In this document: positions 37,266 to 45,548 of the stretch, in pieces | How the letters are laid out: each line of letters begins with the position of its first letter | How positions within the stretch are numbered: position 1 is the first letter of the stretch | Made by a program: the position numbers and the translations under genes | The notes under the pieces: generated by a model | What the model was told of the DNA's origin: nothing | Seen by the model: the letters and a program-made list of their open reading frames with translations, nothing else | Databases searched by the model: none | Source: Saprospirales bacterium GYS_P2D | Lineage (GTDB): Bacteria > Bacteroidota > Bacteroidia > Chitinophagales > Saprospiraceae | NCBI GenBank assembly: GCA_009833045.1 | Contig: WUUP01000010.1 | Span: forward strand, 62,001-126,000 | Length of the DNA: 64,000 nt | Direction of reading: 5' to 3'

Positions 37266-37673
37266 CTATCGAGGGCGAATCTCAAGTGCTGTCATCAACC
37301 AAGCAATGATAAAGGCAATACCACCGATCGGTGCCACTGCTCCTAAAATCTTAAGCTGTGGTAGATCGAGATATTCATTAAAAGATAGTACATAAAGAGC
37401 CACGCTGAAACATAAAAGACCAATCAAAAAGAATAGATTGATCAGGCTGACTCTACTGCTCCGCACCGCTGCTAAGGCAATTGTGGAAATAGCCATGCCA
37501 AGGGCATGAATGTAATGATAGAGATTAGCCGTCTTATAGGTGGCCATATACTTGACAGATAGTCTCGACTCTAACATGTGAGCACCAAATGCACCCAATA
37601 CTACTGCCAAGCCTAATAATATAAAACTGATGAAAAGGAATGTCCTATGCTGTCGAGTGATCTCTATACTCAT
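37266..37673 (-). CDS. DUF423 family membrane protein
   Basis: 135 residues with four helices, matching DUF423 (YgdD-like): LGAFGAHMLESRL near the N-terminus, TANLYHYIHALGM, and the Gly-rich end KILGAVAPIGGIAFIIAWLMTAL. The function of the family is unknown. It starts 16 bases after the ung stop codon and is probably co-transcribed with it. Confidence 0.88.
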   Translation of the reverse strand: MSIEITRQHRTFLFISFILLGLAVVLGAFGAHMLESRLSVKYMATYKTANLYHYIHALGMAISTIALAAVRSSRVSLINLFFLIGLLCFSVALYVLSFNEYLDLPQLKILGAVAPIGGIAFIIAWLMTALEIRPR

Positions 37674-37689
37674 GGTACAAATAACATGA

Positions 37690-38373
37690 CTAATCAGGTA
37701 ATTTCCAATTAATCGTCGGTTTATTCATTTCATTCAAAAGGGTGTTTGTTTTAGAGAAATGCCTTGATCCAAAGTAGGCACCTCGAGCTAAAGGGGACGG
37801 ATGAGCTGCTGTCAGGACATGGTGTTTATTAGTATCAATTAATACTTGTTTTGATTGTGCAAAACGCCCCCATAGAAGAAAAATCAGGCCAGATTTTTCA
37901 TCTGAGAGTCGTGATATGACAGCATCAGTAAATTTTTGCCAACCTATGTTTTTGTGTGATCCTGCATTTTTATGTTCTACGGTGAGCATAGCGTTGAGCA
38001 AGAATACTCCCTGTGTAACCCAACTGCTTAAATCCCCATGATTTGGGATCTCAAAATCTACATCATCGGATAGTTCTTTATATATATTTCTAAGCGATGG
38101 AGGGATGCGGACACCCCGTGGCACCGAAAATGATAGGCCCATAGCTTCACCTGGGCCATGATATGGGTCTTGACCAATGATGACCACTTTTACTTGATCT
38201 ACAGGCGTGAGATTAAAAGCATTGAATATGAGAGGTCCTGGAGGGTATATTGTAATACCGTTTTTCTTTTTCTGCTTCAGTGTGGTCGACAGTTCTTGAA
38301 AGTATTCAGTTTCGAACTCATCCTTGAGCAATTCTTTCCACGACCTTTCTATCTGTACTTTATCAGCCTTCAT
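37690..38373 (-). CDS. ung: Uracil-DNA glycosylase
   Basis: Family 1 uracil-DNA glycosylase that excises uracil from DNA to begin base-excision repair, 227 residues. It has the catalytic water-activating Asp in GQDPYHGPGEAMGLSFSV (D69), the uracil-binding VFLLNAMLTVE, and the DNA-intercalating loop HPSPLARGAYFGSRHFSKTN. The frame stays open upstream to 38538. The ATG at 38373 gives the normal family length, while the extra 55 residues of the longer frame look like leader sequence. It is divergent from rmuC; DUF423 follows. Confidence 0.95.
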   Translation of the reverse strand: MKADKVQIERSWKELLKDEFETEYFQELSTTLKQKKKNGITIYPPGPLIFNAFNLTPVDQVKVVIIGQDPYHGPGEAMGLSFSVPRGVRIPPSLRNIYKELSDDVDFEIPNHGDLSSWVTQGVFLLNAMLTVEHKNAGSHKNIGWQKFTDAVISRLSDEKSGLIFLLWGRFAQSKQVLIDTNKHHVLTAAHPSPLARGAYFGSRHFSKTNTLLNEMNKPTINWKLPD

Positions 38374-38461
38374 GGTATAATGATATAAAAAATACTGAAA
38401 TCGATATCGTGCAGATACGTTGCATTTAGGACTATATACTTGTGCCAAAACCGATTCAAAA

Positions 38462-39799
38462 ATGGACATGTATATTCTCATTGTGTTAGCCTTAGTGGGC
38501 TTAATATCTATTGCAAATCTCATAGTGAATCTTCTCAAAAAATGCCCTGACTACGGTGGTGAGCTGGAGATGATACGACAAACATCTCACCGGCTATCAC
38601 AACAGCATGATACTACGCTACGAGAAGAGCTCAAAAATAATAGAGACGACATTTCACTTAGTGCCAATGGGCTCCAACAGTCGTTAACTCAAGGTCTGCA
38701 AGTGATCTCACAGCAGCAGGGCCAGAGCTTAGACAAATTTCAAAAGCAAATGACCGACACAGCACAGATGAATCATATGAGACTCGAGTCGCTCCAAGAA
38801 TCGATCGTGAAGTCACTTCATCGAGTAAAGGAAGAGGTCTCTCGACAATTAGAATCTATACAGCGTGACAATAATACACAGCTCGAGAAGATGCGTCACA
38901 CTGTAGATGAGAAATTAAGTAAAACACTCGAGCAAAGACTGGGTAGGTCTTTTGAGTTAGTAGGTAGACAGTTAGAAGCCGTACAAAAAGGACTGGGTGA
39001 GATGCAAAGTCTGGCAGCCGGAGTGGGCGATCTAAAAAAAGTATTGACCAATGTCAAAACACGGGGTGTAATGGGAGAAATCCAACTCGGCAATATTCTC
39101 GAACAAATACTGACACCTGACCAATATGGTCTCAATGTCGCTACCATACCAGGTAGTGGCTGTCATGTAGAGTTTGCACTGAAGCTCCCAGGTAAAGAAA
39201 AGGGGAATGAAGTGTGGTTGCCTATAGATTCAAAGTTTCCAATGGACCGATACGAACAGCTGGTAGATGCCTATGAGTCAGGAGAAGCTGATCAAATACA
39301 GGCGGCTGTCAAGCAGCTACTCAATACCGTAAAGTCTATGGCTAAGGATATCAGCCAAAAGTATATAGCGCCTCCACATACTACGGATTTCGGTATTTTA
39401 TTTTTACCAATAGAGAGTCTGTATGCGGAGGTCGTCAGACATCCTGGCCTGATGGAGCAGCTGCAACGTGAGTATAAGATCGTACTGGCAGGCCCATCTA
39501 ATCTTGCTGCCTTTCTCAATAGTATACAGATGGGATTTAGGTCACTTGCTATACAGCAGCGGAGCAGTGAGGTTTGGAAGATATTAGGTGCTGTCAAAAC
39601 GGAATTTGGCAAGTTTGGCTCTGTCCTCGATAAGGTGCAGACAAAGCTCCAGCAAGCCTCGAAAACTATAGATGACGTAGGAGTAAGGTCACGTGCTATT
39701 GAGCGAAATCTCCGAGCTGTGGAGGCTCTGCCAGTACATGAGGATCACTCCATCCTCAGCGATGGTCTCGAGATGAATGAGCTTAGCACATTGGCATAG
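38462..39799 (+). CDS. rmuC: DNA recombination protein RmuC homologue
   Basis: 446 residues from the ATG at 38462. An N-terminal membrane helix (ILIVLALVGLISIANLIVNLL) is followed by a long coiled coil rich in Gln, Glu and Arg (about 30-200). The RmuC nuclease-like domain spans about 205-400 (TRGVMGEIQLGNIL, WLPIDSKFPMDRYEQL, TTDFGILFLPIESLYAEV, LAGPSNLAAFLNSIQMGFR). RmuC limits rearrangements at inverted repeats in E. coli and contributes to anti-transposon and anti-phage defence in some bacteria. An upstream TTG (38420) would only add residues ahead of the membrane helix. Confidence 0.93.
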   Translation: MDMYILIVLALVGLISIANLIVNLLKKCPDYGGELEMIRQTSHRLSQQHDTTLREELKNNRDDISLSANGLQQSLTQGLQVISQQQGQSLDKFQKQMTDTAQMNHMRLESLQESIVKSLHRVKEEVSRQLESIQRDNNTQLEKMRHTVDEKLSKTLEQRLGRSFELVGRQLEAVQKGLGEMQSLAAGVGDLKKVLTNVKTRGVMGEIQLGNILEQILTPDQYGLNVATIPGSGCHVEFALKLPGKEKGNEVWLPIDSKFPMDRYEQLVDAYESGEADQIQAAVKQLLNTVKSMAKDISQKYIAPPHTTDFGILFLPIESLYAEVVRHPGLMEQLQREYKIVLAGPSNLAAFLNSIQMGFRSLAIQQRSSEVWKILGAVKTEFGKFGSVLDKVQTKLQQASKTIDDVGVRSRAIERNLRAVEALPVHEDHSILSDGLEMNELSTLA

Positions 39800-39813
39800 A
39801 CAGCGAGAGCATA

Positions 39814-39842
39814 AGAAAAAGTGAGATAGGGGAGCCCCTATC
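39814..39842 (-). terminator. Intrinsic terminator of the OmpA lipoprotein gene
   Basis: GATAGGGG (39825-39832) and CCCCTATC (39835-39842) form a tight stem overlapping the stop codon. On the minus strand it is followed by TCACTTTTTCTT. It also sits just past the rmuC stop codon on the opposite strand. Confidence 0.65.
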
Positions 39843-40620
39843 CCACCAACTCTGGACTCTCCAATAACTTGAAGAACTGATCTAACTTAGGAGTAATAAT
39901 GATCTCTGTACGACGATTTTTGCTTCGCCCCGCAGAAGTGTTGTTGTTCATTTTTGGTACATGGCTGCCCCGTCCAGCTGCTGTGAGACGCTCTGGTGCT
40001 ACATAGTACTCATCGGTGAGTGTACGTACTACAGCAGTGGCTCTGAGTACGCTCAGGTCCCAGTTGTCTGATATTTTTTCCGTTGTGATAGGTACATCAT
40101 CGGTATGACCTTCCACCAGTACATTCAGTTGATCATGATCATTGATGACAGCTGCGACTTTGGAGAGGATACCTTTAGCGGCTGGGGATATCCTGGTGCT
40201 ACCTGAGCTAAATAATAGCCTATCGGCGATCGATACATAGACGGCACTGCCTTTGACCTCGACCTGTATATCTTCATCATCCATATTGATGAGAGATCGT
40301 TTTAGATTAGTGACGAGTGCCAGATTGATCGAGTCTTTCTCATGTATTTTATCGGTGAGGTCTTGGATATAGGCGTTTTGTCTATTAATATTTTCAAGCG
40401 AAGACTGAATACTACGAGCATCTGTTTGATTAATTATTGACAGATCGGCCATGCGATCGAGGAGGCTGGAGTTAGTCTCTTGCATGTGAGTGATCTGCTC
40501 ATTGAGTTGATTGATTTGCTGATCCTTTGTGTTTACTTCTTTTTGGAGCCCTTTGATTTTGTCTGATTGACAGGAGCCAAAAGCTATCGGGACTAAAAGC
40601 ATTAGAATATATCGTTTCAT
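39838..40620 (-). CDS. OmpA-family lipoprotein with coiled coil
   Basis: 260 residues from the ATG at 40620. The short leader RYILMLLVPIAFGSC ends in a lipobox, so it is a lipoprotein. Residues about 20-105 form a coiled coil (LQKEVNTKDQQINQLNEQI). The C-terminal ~130 residues are an OmpA/MotB-type peptidoglycan-binding domain: LLFSSGSTRISPAAKGIL, VEGHTDDVPI, then LSVLRATAVVRTL and AGRSKNRRTEIIITP. The GHTD loop carries the longer MotB-like insertion and so differs from the two OmpA modules fused to CoxB and the TonB receptor. Likely a Pal-like tether between outer membrane and cell wall. Confidence 0.88.
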   Translation of the reverse strand: MKRYILMLLVPIAFGSCQSDKIKGLQKEVNTKDQQINQLNEQITHMQETNSSLLDRMADLSIINQTDARSIQSSLENINRQNAYIQDLTDKIHEKDSINLALVTNLKRSLINMDDEDIQVEVKGSAVYVSIADRLLFSSGSTRISPAAKGILSKVAAVINDHDQLNVLVEGHTDDVPITTEKISDNWDLSVLRATAVVRTLTDEYYVAPERLTAAGRGSHVPKMNNNTSAGRSKNRRTEIIITPKLDQFFKLLESPELVG

Positions 40621-40637
40621 GTACATAGGTTTGTGAT

Positions 40638-40645
40638 CAAAATTA
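40638..40645 (-). promoter_or_regulatory. Candidate -7 promoter element of the OmpA lipoprotein gene
   Basis: On the minus strand this reads TAATTTTG, identical to the -7 element of the act-cox operon, and lies 18 bases before the start codon. No -33 TTG at the expected spacing was found. Confidence 0.35.
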
Positions 40646-40746
40646 TTTTCATACGCTCGCTTGCGCCTGCGGTGATGCCCTTAAAACGTATTAGGGTAAG
40701 CCCTATATTGCGATAAGCGCATGAATAGAATACCTCGAGATAGAAT

Positions 40747-41415
40747 ATGAAGCTGGAGAAAATCAAAAAAGCCATAAGGGAGTATAAGAAGATACTCGCA
40801 GATCCTGACTATGAAGAATGGTATATCTGGGAGCTATTAGAGCAATATCAGGAGTATTGGGACATGGATGCCATGTCTTTCAGTTCAATGTTTGATACGG
40901 CCTTTTCAGGAAAGTCTAAACTATGGACAGACCAGGACTACCAACCCAAGATGGTAATGAGTTATCTATCTCAGAAATATGACGACCTGATCAGATCAGC
41001 TTTTGGAGATCTCTATGCAGATCATAAAGACTTGGCTGGTAGGGTAGATCGATTCATATACCAACTTGATCAGGTATATATGATAGAACGAAGAGATGAT
41101 TTTCCTTTTGCCTCTCACTATCATGAAGATAGGCAAATGATTTTTACCTATTTAGCATTTCATGATCCTCAGCAATATGCCTTTTATTATTTCCGTCCGT
41201 TTGCAGAGTTTTTAAGGTATGTGGAGAGTCCAAAGCCTTATCCCAGTCACGATATTGATCGCTTTTATAAAGTATGCAAGGCCATCAAAACTATCGCTTT
41301 GAAAGATGATGAGCTCAAGACTATTATTGATGAAAAGCTCGGAGAGGGATATTTTGAGAAGGCACCCATGATAGTAGTAGGTGAGGTCTATCGATTAGTG
41401 AGTTTTTACACTTAG
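40747..41415 (+). CDS. Hypothetical protein resembling the N-terminal region of McrB-type AAA ATPases
   Basis: 222 residues, soluble, rich in aromatic and charged residues, with no signal peptide or membrane helix. The pattern (YIWELLEQYQEYWDMDAMSF, FDTAFSGKSKLW, a central HYHEDRQMIFTYLAFHDPQQYAFYYF, and a C-terminal GEGYFEKAPM) reminds me of the region preceding the ATPase domain in McrB-like proteins of Bacteroidota. No Walker motif is present and no ATPase gene is adjacent. If the likeness holds, this is a free-standing copy of that domain. It could equally be an unrelated conserved protein. The last 21 bases overlap the convergent galK gene. Confidence 0.5.
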   Translation: MKLEKIKKAIREYKKILADPDYEEWYIWELLEQYQEYWDMDAMSFSSMFDTAFSGKSKLWTDQDYQPKMVMSYLSQKYDDLIRSAFGDLYADHKDLAGRVDRFIYQLDQVYMIERRDDFPFASHYHEDRQMIFTYLAFHDPQQYAFYYFRPFAEFLRYVESPKPYPSHDIDRFYKVCKAIKTIALKDDELKTIIDEKLGEGYFEKAPMIVVGEVYRLVSFYT

Positions 41416-42540
41416 TACGTGTACTCCGTTTTCGATATGGACATGGTATGCTTCTGCTTTTATGCCATGGACGGTTTGGTATTTTTCAAGAATATTTTCC
41501 ACTGCTTTTTTTACCATTGAGGAGTTTATCAGATTGAGTGTACATCCACCAAAACCTCCTCCCATCATACGAGCACCCGCAACGTCTGGGATATCACGTG
41601 TGATATCCACTAATGTGTCGAGCTCAGGGCAGCTGACTTCATATTCTTGCGATAGGCCATCATGACATTCGTAGAGTAGTTGGCCCATATGCCTTATATC
41701 ATTGGACTGCATTGCTTTTACGAATGATTCGACTCTATCATTTTCTTCTATGATGAATTTAGCTCGTGCATACAGTGTCGGAGATAAAAAAGGTCTGCAT
41801 GCATGGAGCTGTGTCATAGTCAGATCTCTGAGAGAGGTGAGGTTGAGATCAGTCTGCGAATTAATGATAGATATTATCTCTTGACATTCGCTGGGGCGGT
41901 CATTGTATCCTGATTCTGTGTGTTGATGTTTTACGTTGGTATTGATTAAGACCAGCTCGTATTCTCCCAGGTGGATCGGTATTTTGTCGTATTCTAATGA
42001 GCGACAGTCCATTTTTAGCGCAGTATCTTTTTCACCGAATACACTTGCAAATTGATCTAAGATACCCGATTGAATTCCTAAAAATTGATTGTTTGATGCT
42101 TTACTAATTTTTGCAATATCCCAATTAGAAAGATTCAGATCAAATGTTTCGCTAAGAGCCTTAATGAGACCACAGTCTAATGCCGCAGAGGAACTAAGTC
42201 CTGCTCCGATAGGTATATTACTATTGATCTCGCATTGAAAGCCACGTATATGATAGCCTCGCTTTTGTAATTGATCCAGTATGCCTATTAGATAATTTGC
42301 CCATGATTTAGTGGATAGCCGGAGGTGATCGAGTTGTCCGTTATATTGGTCATTTAGATCTTTGGCAATAGCCGAAAATTCATTTTCCATCCCATTGGCG
42401 GCCATTTTAACAGTCACATATTTGTCTATAGATGCAGGTAGTACGAGGCCAAGATTATAGTCTGTATGCTCGCCGATGAGGTTGATCCGACCTGGAGCTT
42501 TTACTGTTGTCCAGTTTGTAGTTAGTGTATTGTTATCCAT
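41395..42540 (-). CDS. galK: Galactokinase
   Basis: GHMP-family kinase phosphorylating galactose to galactose-1-phosphate, 381 residues. The galactose signature is APGRINLIGEHTDYNLGLVLPA (residues about 14-35, given in part). The ATP-binding GHMP motif is PIGAGLSSSAALD, and the third motif is GARMMGGGFGGCTLNLI. The ATG at 42540 was chosen because the 26 extra residues of the longer frame precede any family similarity. No galT or galE is adjacent. A TAAGTTTG-type element lies at 42623-42630 on the minus strand but lacks a -33 partner. Confidence 0.95.
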   Translation of the reverse strand: MDNNTLTTNWTTVKAPGRINLIGEHTDYNLGLVLPASIDKYVTVKMAANGMENEFSAIAKDLNDQYNGQLDHLRLSTKSWANYLIGILDQLQKRGYHIRGFQCEINSNIPIGAGLSSSAALDCGLIKALSETFDLNLSNWDIAKISKASNNQFLGIQSGILDQFASVFGEKDTALKMDCRSLEYDKIPIHLGEYELVLINTNVKHQHTESGYNDRPSECQEIISIINSQTDLNLTSLRDLTMTQLHACRPFLSPTLYARAKFIIEENDRVESFVKAMQSNDIRHMGQLLYECHDGLSQEYEVSCPELDTLVDITRDIPDVAGARMMGGGFGGCTLNLINSSMVKKAVENILEKYQTVHGIKAEAYHVHIENGVHVLSVKTH

Positions 42541-42680
42541 GGAGTAAGTATACCTCAGCACAAGATAATAAGCGTCGAGAATAATAACTGTAAAGTATAC
42601 GCTAAACTGAGAAGTCAATAAACAAACTTATTGGTCAATCTATTCACTAATAGAAAAGAATACCTTTATAAATAAAAGAT

Positions 42681-43463
42681 ATGTCTGGATACAAAGCCAT
42701 CAAATTAATCGAAGAAGAAGGAATAATAATATTGACCATAGATCGTCCCAAGGCGCTTAATGCACTGAATAATGATGTTTTCTTAGACTTAATACAGGCT
42801 TTCACAGAAGATGAGAGAGTGCTGGGTGCAAAAGGAGTGATTATCACGGGTACCGGGGATCGAGCGTTCGCAGCAGGTGCAGATATATCAGAGTTTTCAG
42901 AGCTCGACGAGGCAGGTGCTATGGCACTAAGTCAGCGGGGACAGGATATATTTCATAAGATCGAGCACTTTCATAGACCTGTGATTGCAGCCGTCAATGG
43001 ATTTGCATTGGGAGGGGGATGTGAGCTGGCCATGGCATGTCATATGCGTATAGCTGCAGAGAATGCTAAGTTCGGTCAGCCAGAAGTGAATCTTGGGATC
43101 TTACCTGGATATGGTGGTACACAGCGACTGGTTTATCTGATAGGTAAAGGAAAGGCCATGGAACTGACACTGACTGGTGATATGATAGCTGCTGAAGAGG
43201 CCCATCGCCTAGGACTTGCTAATCATGTCGTACCTCAAGAAGAGCTGCTCGACAAATCTAAAAGTATCATCGCAATAATAGCGACTAAGGCACCATTAGC
43301 TATAGCTGAATCTATCCAGGTAGTTAATGCCGCTCTGGATCAAGACAAAAATGGATTTGCAATGGAGGTAGCTGCTTTTGGCAGGCTGGCAGAGACAGAA
43401 GACTTCAAAGAAGGTTCAGCTGCTTTCTTAGAAAAAAGGAAGCCGAGCTGGTCGGGAAAATAA
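42681..43463 (+). CDS. Enoyl-CoA hydratase (crotonase family)
   Basis: 260-residue crotonase-fold enzyme that hydrates trans-2-enoyl-CoA in beta-oxidation. The oxyanion-hole segments FAAGADISEF and NGFALGGGCELA are present. Both catalytic glutamates of the hydratase are kept (E115 in GGCELA and E135 in FGQPEVNLGI, 20 apart as in the rat mitochondrial enzyme), which favours a true hydratase over other crotonases. It is followed by its own terminator. Functionally it pairs with the acyl-CoA dehydrogenase at the left edge and the racemase next door. Confidence 0.93.
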   Translation: MSGYKAIKLIEEEGIIILTIDRPKALNALNNDVFLDLIQAFTEDERVLGAKGVIITGTGDRAFAAGADISEFSELDEAGAMALSQRGQDIFHKIEHFHRPVIAAVNGFALGGGCELAMACHMRIAAENAKFGQPEVNLGILPGYGGTQRLVYLIGKGKAMELTLTGDMIAAEEAHRLGLANHVVPQEELLDKSKSIIAIIATKAPLAIAESIQVVNAALDQDKNGFAMEVAAFGRLAETEDFKEGSAAFLEKRKPSWSGK

Positions 43464-43558
43464 AAGAACATCTGAATAGTGACCTATCAATAATATATGC
43501 GTCGTAATAGTAGGTTACAACTCACAGCAATAGATAGGTTGCTTATTAAGGAAAATCG

Positions 43559-43584
43559 GCCCGCTAAAATAGCGGGCTTTTTTT
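43559..43584 (+). terminator. Intrinsic terminator of the enoyl-CoA hydratase gene
   Basis: GCCCGCT (43559-43565), loop AAAAT, AGCGGGC (43571-43577), then seven T residues. The T run overlaps the stop codon of the convergent racemase gene, so the hairpin may serve both genes. Confidence 0.88.
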
Positions 43585-44665
43585 ATGCGTCTATCCAAGA
43601 AGAGATAATCTCATCTCTATCACCACCAAGTGGACGAGGTCCGTGAGATACCTCACTCTGAGTCCGAGAAAATCGTGGTGCAGGAGCAGGCTGTGTCATC
43701 CCATCCACAGATATATAGGTCTGTCGAGCCTGATTATGTGGGTGCAGTGGAGCCTCTTGATAGCTCAATACTGGCGCAAAGCATACATCAGTGCCTTCCA
43801 GTATGTCACACCATTCTTTCTGTGTTTTTGATCGGAATATATTCTGAAGTTCCACCTTGAGAGCAGGCCATTTAGCAGCATTATTTTGAGCTTTAAAAGT
43901 CGCTTCATCGAGTCCCATTAGCTTTTTGAGCAATTCATAAAACTGAGGCTCGATAGCACCGATACTCACATAGCGCCCATCAGATGTCTCATAGCATCCA
44001 TAATAATGAGCCGCTCCATCGAGCATATTAGCTTCTCGTTTTGGAGTCCATTGGCCCATCCCATCGAGCGTATAGAAAATCGACATCAACAAAGCTGAGC
44101 CATCCGTCATGGCTACATCAATGACTTGACCTTTTCCTGATTTTAGACTTTCAATATAAGCAGCCAAAATACCTGTGACTAAAAACATAGCTCCTCCGCC
44201 ATAGTCCCCTATCAGATTGAGTGGGGGGACAGGTGGAGTGCCTTGAGTCCCGATGGCATGCAGGCTACCAGTGAGCGATATGTAGTTGATGTCATGTCCT
44301 GCTGCTTTGGCGAGCGGGCCATATTGACCCCAGCCAGTCATACGGGCATAGATCAGGCGAGGATTACGCTCATGACAGACATCCGGCCCTATACCGAGTC
44401 GCTCCATCACGCCTGGCCTGAATCCCTCAAAAAGGACATCCGCCTTTTTCACTAATTGGAGCAGTATTTCTACCTCATCGGGATCCTTCAGGTTGAGAGC
44501 GATTGACTTTTTTCCTCGACGATTGCAGTCAGGTATGACCACATCCATAGCACGACGCTCTACAGAGATGACCTCAGCACCCATATCAGCTAATAGCATA
44601 CCAGCGAATGGGCCTGGGCCGATTCCAGCCATTTCGATTATTTTGATTCCCTTCAGAGGCCCCAT
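43583..44665 (-). CDS. Alpha-methylacyl-CoA racemase (CaiB/BaiF family)
   Basis: 360-residue family III CoA-transferase fold protein. It opens LKGIKIIEMAGIGPGPFAGMLLADMGAEV, of which the first 20 residues already identify the family. The catalytic pair of alpha-methylacyl-CoA racemase is kept: H124 in AAGHDINYIS and D154 in LIGDYGGGAM, 30 apart as H126 and D156 in the mycobacterial enzyme. CoA-transferases of this family use a different Asp, so racemase is the better call. The enzyme interconverts R- and S-2-methylacyl-CoA so that branched acyl chains can enter beta-oxidation, consistent with the SCP2-fused dehydrogenase and the hydratase in this window. Confidence 0.88.
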   Translation of the reverse strand: MGPLKGIKIIEMAGIGPGPFAGMLLADMGAEVISVERRAMDVVIPDCNRRGKKSIALNLKDPDEVEILLQLVKKADVLFEGFRPGVMERLGIGPDVCHERNPRLIYARMTGWGQYGPLAKAAGHDINYISLTGSLHAIGTQGTPPVPPLNLIGDYGGGAMFLVTGILAAYIESLKSGKGQVIDVAMTDGSALLMSIFYTLDGMGQWTPKREANMLDGAAHYYGCYETSDGRYVSIGAIEPQFYELLKKLMGLDEATFKAQNNAAKWPALKVELQNIFRSKTQKEWCDILEGTDVCFAPVLSYQEAPLHPHNQARQTYISVDGMTQPAPAPRFSRTQSEVSHGPRPLGGDRDEIISSWIDA

Positions 44666-44757
44666 GATAGTTACTGTTTTATACTATAGTCCAAGATAAT
44701 AGGAGATCAAATAGATACCATATCTACTATTGGCGTGAGTAGGCTATGCTGCCAATG

Positions 44758-45453
44758 TCATATCACAAAATTGAATCCTTTAGAGCGAAGCTCTTCATAT
44801 TTATCGGCATCAAACTGATACAAGTAGGCTCCTTTTTTGGAAGTGGACTTGTCCTTTTCATCCAGCTTGGTGAGAATGCCCATAGAGATGATTTTCTTTC
44901 TGAAGTTTCGACGATCGAGATCCTTTTGATAGATGGCATCATAAAATCTCTTGAGATGTGGCAGGGTGAACTTCTCTGGTAATAGCTCAAATCCAATAGG
45001 TTCATATCGTGCCTTTCTTCGGAGCTTGTCGAGTGCATCTTGCACCATCTGATCATGATCGAGGATCAGAGGTGGGATCTCATCTATGGCAAACCATTTC
45101 GCTTGATAGGAGTCGGCTTTGATGACTTTTGACTCATCGATCCTGACTAATGAGTAGTAAGCCATTGATATCACTCTGCCTCCTGGATCTCTATCGACAT
45201 CACCATACCATGCTAATGGCTCCATGAATATTTCGTCTATACCAGTGTATTCTTGTAATACTCGAACTGCTGCGTTTTGAACATCTTCTTCGGGATTGAC
45301 AAATGAGCCTACCAGCGACCATTCACCTTTAAAAGGATCAATTTTTCGCTTGAAAAGTAAAAGATTCAGCTGGTTTTGATCAAATCCAAAGATGATGCAG
45401 TCTATCGATACAAGGATTTTTTCATTGTCAGAGTAGGTGTGGACGACAGACAT
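44758..45453 (-). CDS. Nudix-domain protein with winged-helix C-terminus, probable transcriptional regulator
   Basis: 231 residues in two parts. An N-terminal Nudix fold (about 12-145) contains LLLFKRKIDPFKGEWSLVGS, and a C-terminal winged-helix region (about 155-231) contains FTLPHLKRFYDAIY and RRNFRKKIISMGIL. This layout is that of NrtR-type regulators, in which the Nudix part senses a nucleotide sugar or ADP-ribose-like ligand. The Nudix box is degenerate: the expected REUXEE reads RVLQEY, so two of three catalytic glutamates are missing and hydrolysis is unlikely. Regulators of this kind in Bacteroidota often control sugar catabolism; galK at 41.4 kb is a conceivable but unproven target. 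Confidence 0.82.
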   Translation of the reverse strand: MSVVHTYSDNEKILVSIDCIIFGFDQNQLNLLLFKRKIDPFKGEWSLVGSFVNPEEDVQNAAVRVLQEYTGIDEIFMEPLAWYGDVDRDPGGRVISMAYYSLVRIDESKVIKADSYQAKWFAIDEIPPLILDHDQMVQDALDKLRRKARYEPIGFELLPEKFTLPHLKRFYDAIYQKDLDRRNFRKKIISMGILTKLDEKDKSTSKKGAYLYQFDADKYEELRSKGFNFVI

Positions 45454-45548
45454 AGTTTAGAGATGGTGTTATTATGGATGTAATATACTGCTAATATATA
45501 GATGCCTAAAATTTTGGGGATGAGGGCGAAATATTGAGGTATATGAAA

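Noticed and set aside
38374-38538. 55-residue N-terminal extension of uracil-DNA glycosylase
   Set aside because: The ATG at 38373 gives the normal family length; the upstream part has no family similarity.
42541-42618. 26-residue extension of galactokinase
   Set aside because: Hydrophobic, unlike the family, and an ATG at 42540 lies directly before the conserved region.
42623-42630. TAAGTTTG on the minus strand as the galK promoter
   Set aside because: It fits the -7 consensus but has no -33 element and would give a ~75-base leader; not distinguishable from chance.
43630-43860. Plus-strand open frames opposite the racemase gene
   Set aside because: Antisense shadows of a well-supported enzyme gene, with no signal peptide or motif.
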